Shown: positions 62,926-64,000 of the stretch, one piece after another | How the letters are laid out: the number at the start of each line of letters is the position of its first letter | Position numbering within the stretch: the stretch's first letter is position 1 | DNA from: Streptomyces galbus | Lineage (GTDB): Bacteria; Actinomycetota; Actinomycetes; Streptomycetales; Streptomycetaceae | Direction: 5' to 3' | Length of the DNA stretch: 64,000 bases | Assembly (NCBI RefSeq): GCF_005280195.1 | Contig: NZ_SZPR01000009.1 | Coordinates: forward strand, 1-64,000 | The notes under the pieces: generated by a model | The model's input: only the letters and a program-made list of their open reading frames with translations | Database searches by the model: none | What the model was told of the DNA's origin: nothing | Position numbers and translations under genes: made by a program

Positions 62926-63023
62926 GCCAAAACCCTAGATCGGATGGCGCGCTCGTGAGCACTCGTGCGGGCCCCGTACGGCGTACGTCACACCGGGCGT
63001 GCACCCGGGGTCACAGAACGGGG

Positions 63024-63629
63024 TCAAACGGTCCAGGTGGGTTCCAGCTCGACGATGTCGCCGGTGAGCGAGGCGATGTCGGCCTCCGTCTGCGCGCGCA
63101 GGGCGAGCCGCTCGATGCGCTCGGTCCGGTACTTGCCGTGCTCGGCCTGCGAGCGCCACATCGACAGCACCAGGAACTCATGGCCGGGCGCTTCGGCGAA
63201 CAGGCCGCGGATCATGCCGGGGGAACCGGCCATCGCGGGGTTCCAGACCTTCTCCTGCATCAGGGTGTAGTGCTCGGCCCGGTCCTCGTGGACGCGGCAC
63301 AGCGCCACGCGCAGCAGGTCGGCGTCCGTGAAGCGGGGCTCGAAGCCGGTCTTCACGTCGAAGCGGTGGTCGAAGAGCCGGGCCTGGGGGTCCTTGAAGG
63401 TGCCGGCCTGGGCTGCCGCGAGGCGGTCGTGGGAGCGGGCCATGAAGGAGTCGTAGAAGGCGCGGCTCTCCCAGAACGCGAAGACGTGGGCCACGGACGG
63501 CCGTCGGCGGCTCCAGCCCCCGCCCTGTCCGCGAAACCCCGGCTCCCCCAGAAGCCCCGCCCACTTCCGCTGCCCGCGCTCGAAACCGCGGCGGTCCACC
63601 ACGGTGCAGCGAATCCACTTGACCAGCAC
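63024..63629 (-). CDS. DUF4937-like protein (ABM-fold)
   Basis: A 201-residue protein starting VLVKWIRCTVVDRRGFERGQ, which fits the DUF4937 family. There are two related alpha/beta halves resembling antibiotic-biosynthesis-monooxygenase-like domains, with V-F-A-F-W-E-S-R-A-F-Y-D-S-F-M and F-L-V-L-S-M-W-R-S-Q-A-E-H segments. Family function is unknown. The GTG at 63629 lacks a clear ribosome site but marks where coding character begins. It is divergent from terD. Confidence 0.78.
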   Translation of the reverse strand: MLVKWIRCTVVDRRGFERGQRKWAGLLGEPGFRGQGGGWSRRRPSVAHVFAFWESRAFYDSFMARSHDRLAAAQAGTFKDPQARLFDHRFDVKTGFEPRFTDADLLRVALCRVHEDRAEHYTLMQEKVWNPAMAGSPGMIRGLFAEAPGHEFLVLSMWRSQAEHGKYRTERIERLALRAQTEADIASLTGDIVELEPTWTV

Positions 63630-63807
63630 CGCGCCATCGTAAGGCCAGCGGGCGTGGCGTCGGTCACGCTGAGCGCACCTCTGGCGCACGGACACGTACG
63701 CGCGCGTGGCAGGATGGACAACCCGCCCCGGGTATCGGTCAGTTAAGGCCGACGATCGACCGGGAACGGGCGGACGGGCACATGGGGAGACGGGGAAGGG
63801 GAGCCTG

Positions 63808-64000
63808 GTGAACGGTCTCAACAAGGGGATCCGCAAGGTCGAAGCCGCGGTCAAGTGGGATCCGAGCCCGGCCGGGCAGCCGCCCACCGACCTCGACATC
63901 GTTGCCGCCACCTACCTGGCGGACGACCCGCACGGCGAACCCGCGTACGTGGTGCACTTCGACAGCCGTTCCCCCGACGGCACGATCTACCTCAACCGGG
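63808..64000 (+). CDS. TerD-family protein, N-terminal part cut by the window edge
   Basis: The visible 64 codons (VNGLNKGIRKVEAAVKWDPS and onward) carry the TerD hallmark K-W-D-P-S plus D-L-D-I-V-A-A-T-Y, which provide calcium-binding Asp residues. They also show the H-F-D-S-R-S-P-D-G-T-I motif. TerD proteins are calcium-binding stress and tellurite-resistance proteins; Streptomyces has many copies linked to development. The GTG at 63808 follows a GGGGAAGGGGAG stretch. Upstream, the 178-bp gap to 63630 holds the shared promoters. Confidence 0.85.
   Translation, partial: MNGLNKGIRKVEAAVKWDPSPAGQPPTDLDIVAATYLADDPHGEPAYVVHFDSRSPDGTIYLNR

Overview
The window is a stretch of high-GC actinobacterial core chromosome, almost certainly from a Streptomyces. 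The evidence is: coding density and third-position GC typical of the genus, many GTG/TTG starts and GTGA/ATGA overlaps, and a set of diagnostic genes (sepH, hrdB, whiH, DUF574-type methyltransferase, DUF6082, DUF4192, DUF5998, TerD). From memory, not from a search, gene content and order resemble the S. coelicolor SCO581x-SCO586x region. I see no prophage, insertion sequence, CRISPR array, rRNA or tRNA, and no island of clearly foreign composition.

Left part (1-16 kb): the 5' end of a probable ferrochelatase gene; an MFS exporter overlapping an FAD-linked sugar-lactone oxidase; a membrane protein with a disordered tail and three near-palindromic boxes upstream; the cell-division gene sepH; a sulfurtransferase; a two-domain VOC protein; a DUF574 methyltransferase; thymidine kinase; an alkaline-phosphatase-fold enzyme coupled to a DUF5998 gene; a large GNAT/acyl-CoA-synthetase (Pat-like) protein; HPr (ptsH) behind a DasR (dre) operator; a GntR regulator; and an M23 endopeptidase under a cyclic-di-AMP (ydaO-type) riboswitch.

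Middle part (16-42 kb): a paired M16 protease operon (catalytic plus non-catalytic subunit), topoisomerase IV subunit A, a CobW GTPase, a DUF6082 protein, and two divergent citrate synthases, one of them carrying an N-terminal DNA-binding domain. Then come an iron-box-controlled sucrase/ferredoxin-like protein, a CitA/CitB-type two-component system, a taurine/nitrate-type ABC importer, an orphan CitB-type regulator divergent from that importer, an acetate-type Na+ symporter with its DUF485 partner, a NarL-type two-component system with a small membrane protein, and topoisomerase IV subunit B.

Right part (42-64 kb): a DUF7455 protein, a secreted trypsin-like protease, the principal sigma factor hrdB, the sporulation regulator whiH behind a WhiG-like promoter, and an ABC ATPase-permease fusion whose ATPase catalytic residues are altered. 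These are followed by a Nudix/NrtR-like protein, a glycogen-debranching-type glucosidase, DUF4192, a RecQ helicase with a phosphoribosyltransferase-like tail, a proline-rich protein next to RNase HII, a TetR/DHA2-efflux pair with two 20-bp operators, an ADP-ribosylglycohydrolase, a histidine phosphatase, a DUF4937-like protein and the start of a terD gene.

The window links chromosome topology (topo IV), primary transcription (hrdB), division and sporulation (sepH, whiH) and central carbon control (HPr, citrate synthases, Pat-like acetyltransferase). The strongest leads are the DNA-binding citrate synthase with its palindromic divergent promoter, the altered ABC fusion next to whiH, the putative self-controlled leaderless Nudix/NrtR gene, and several small repeat or operator arrays.
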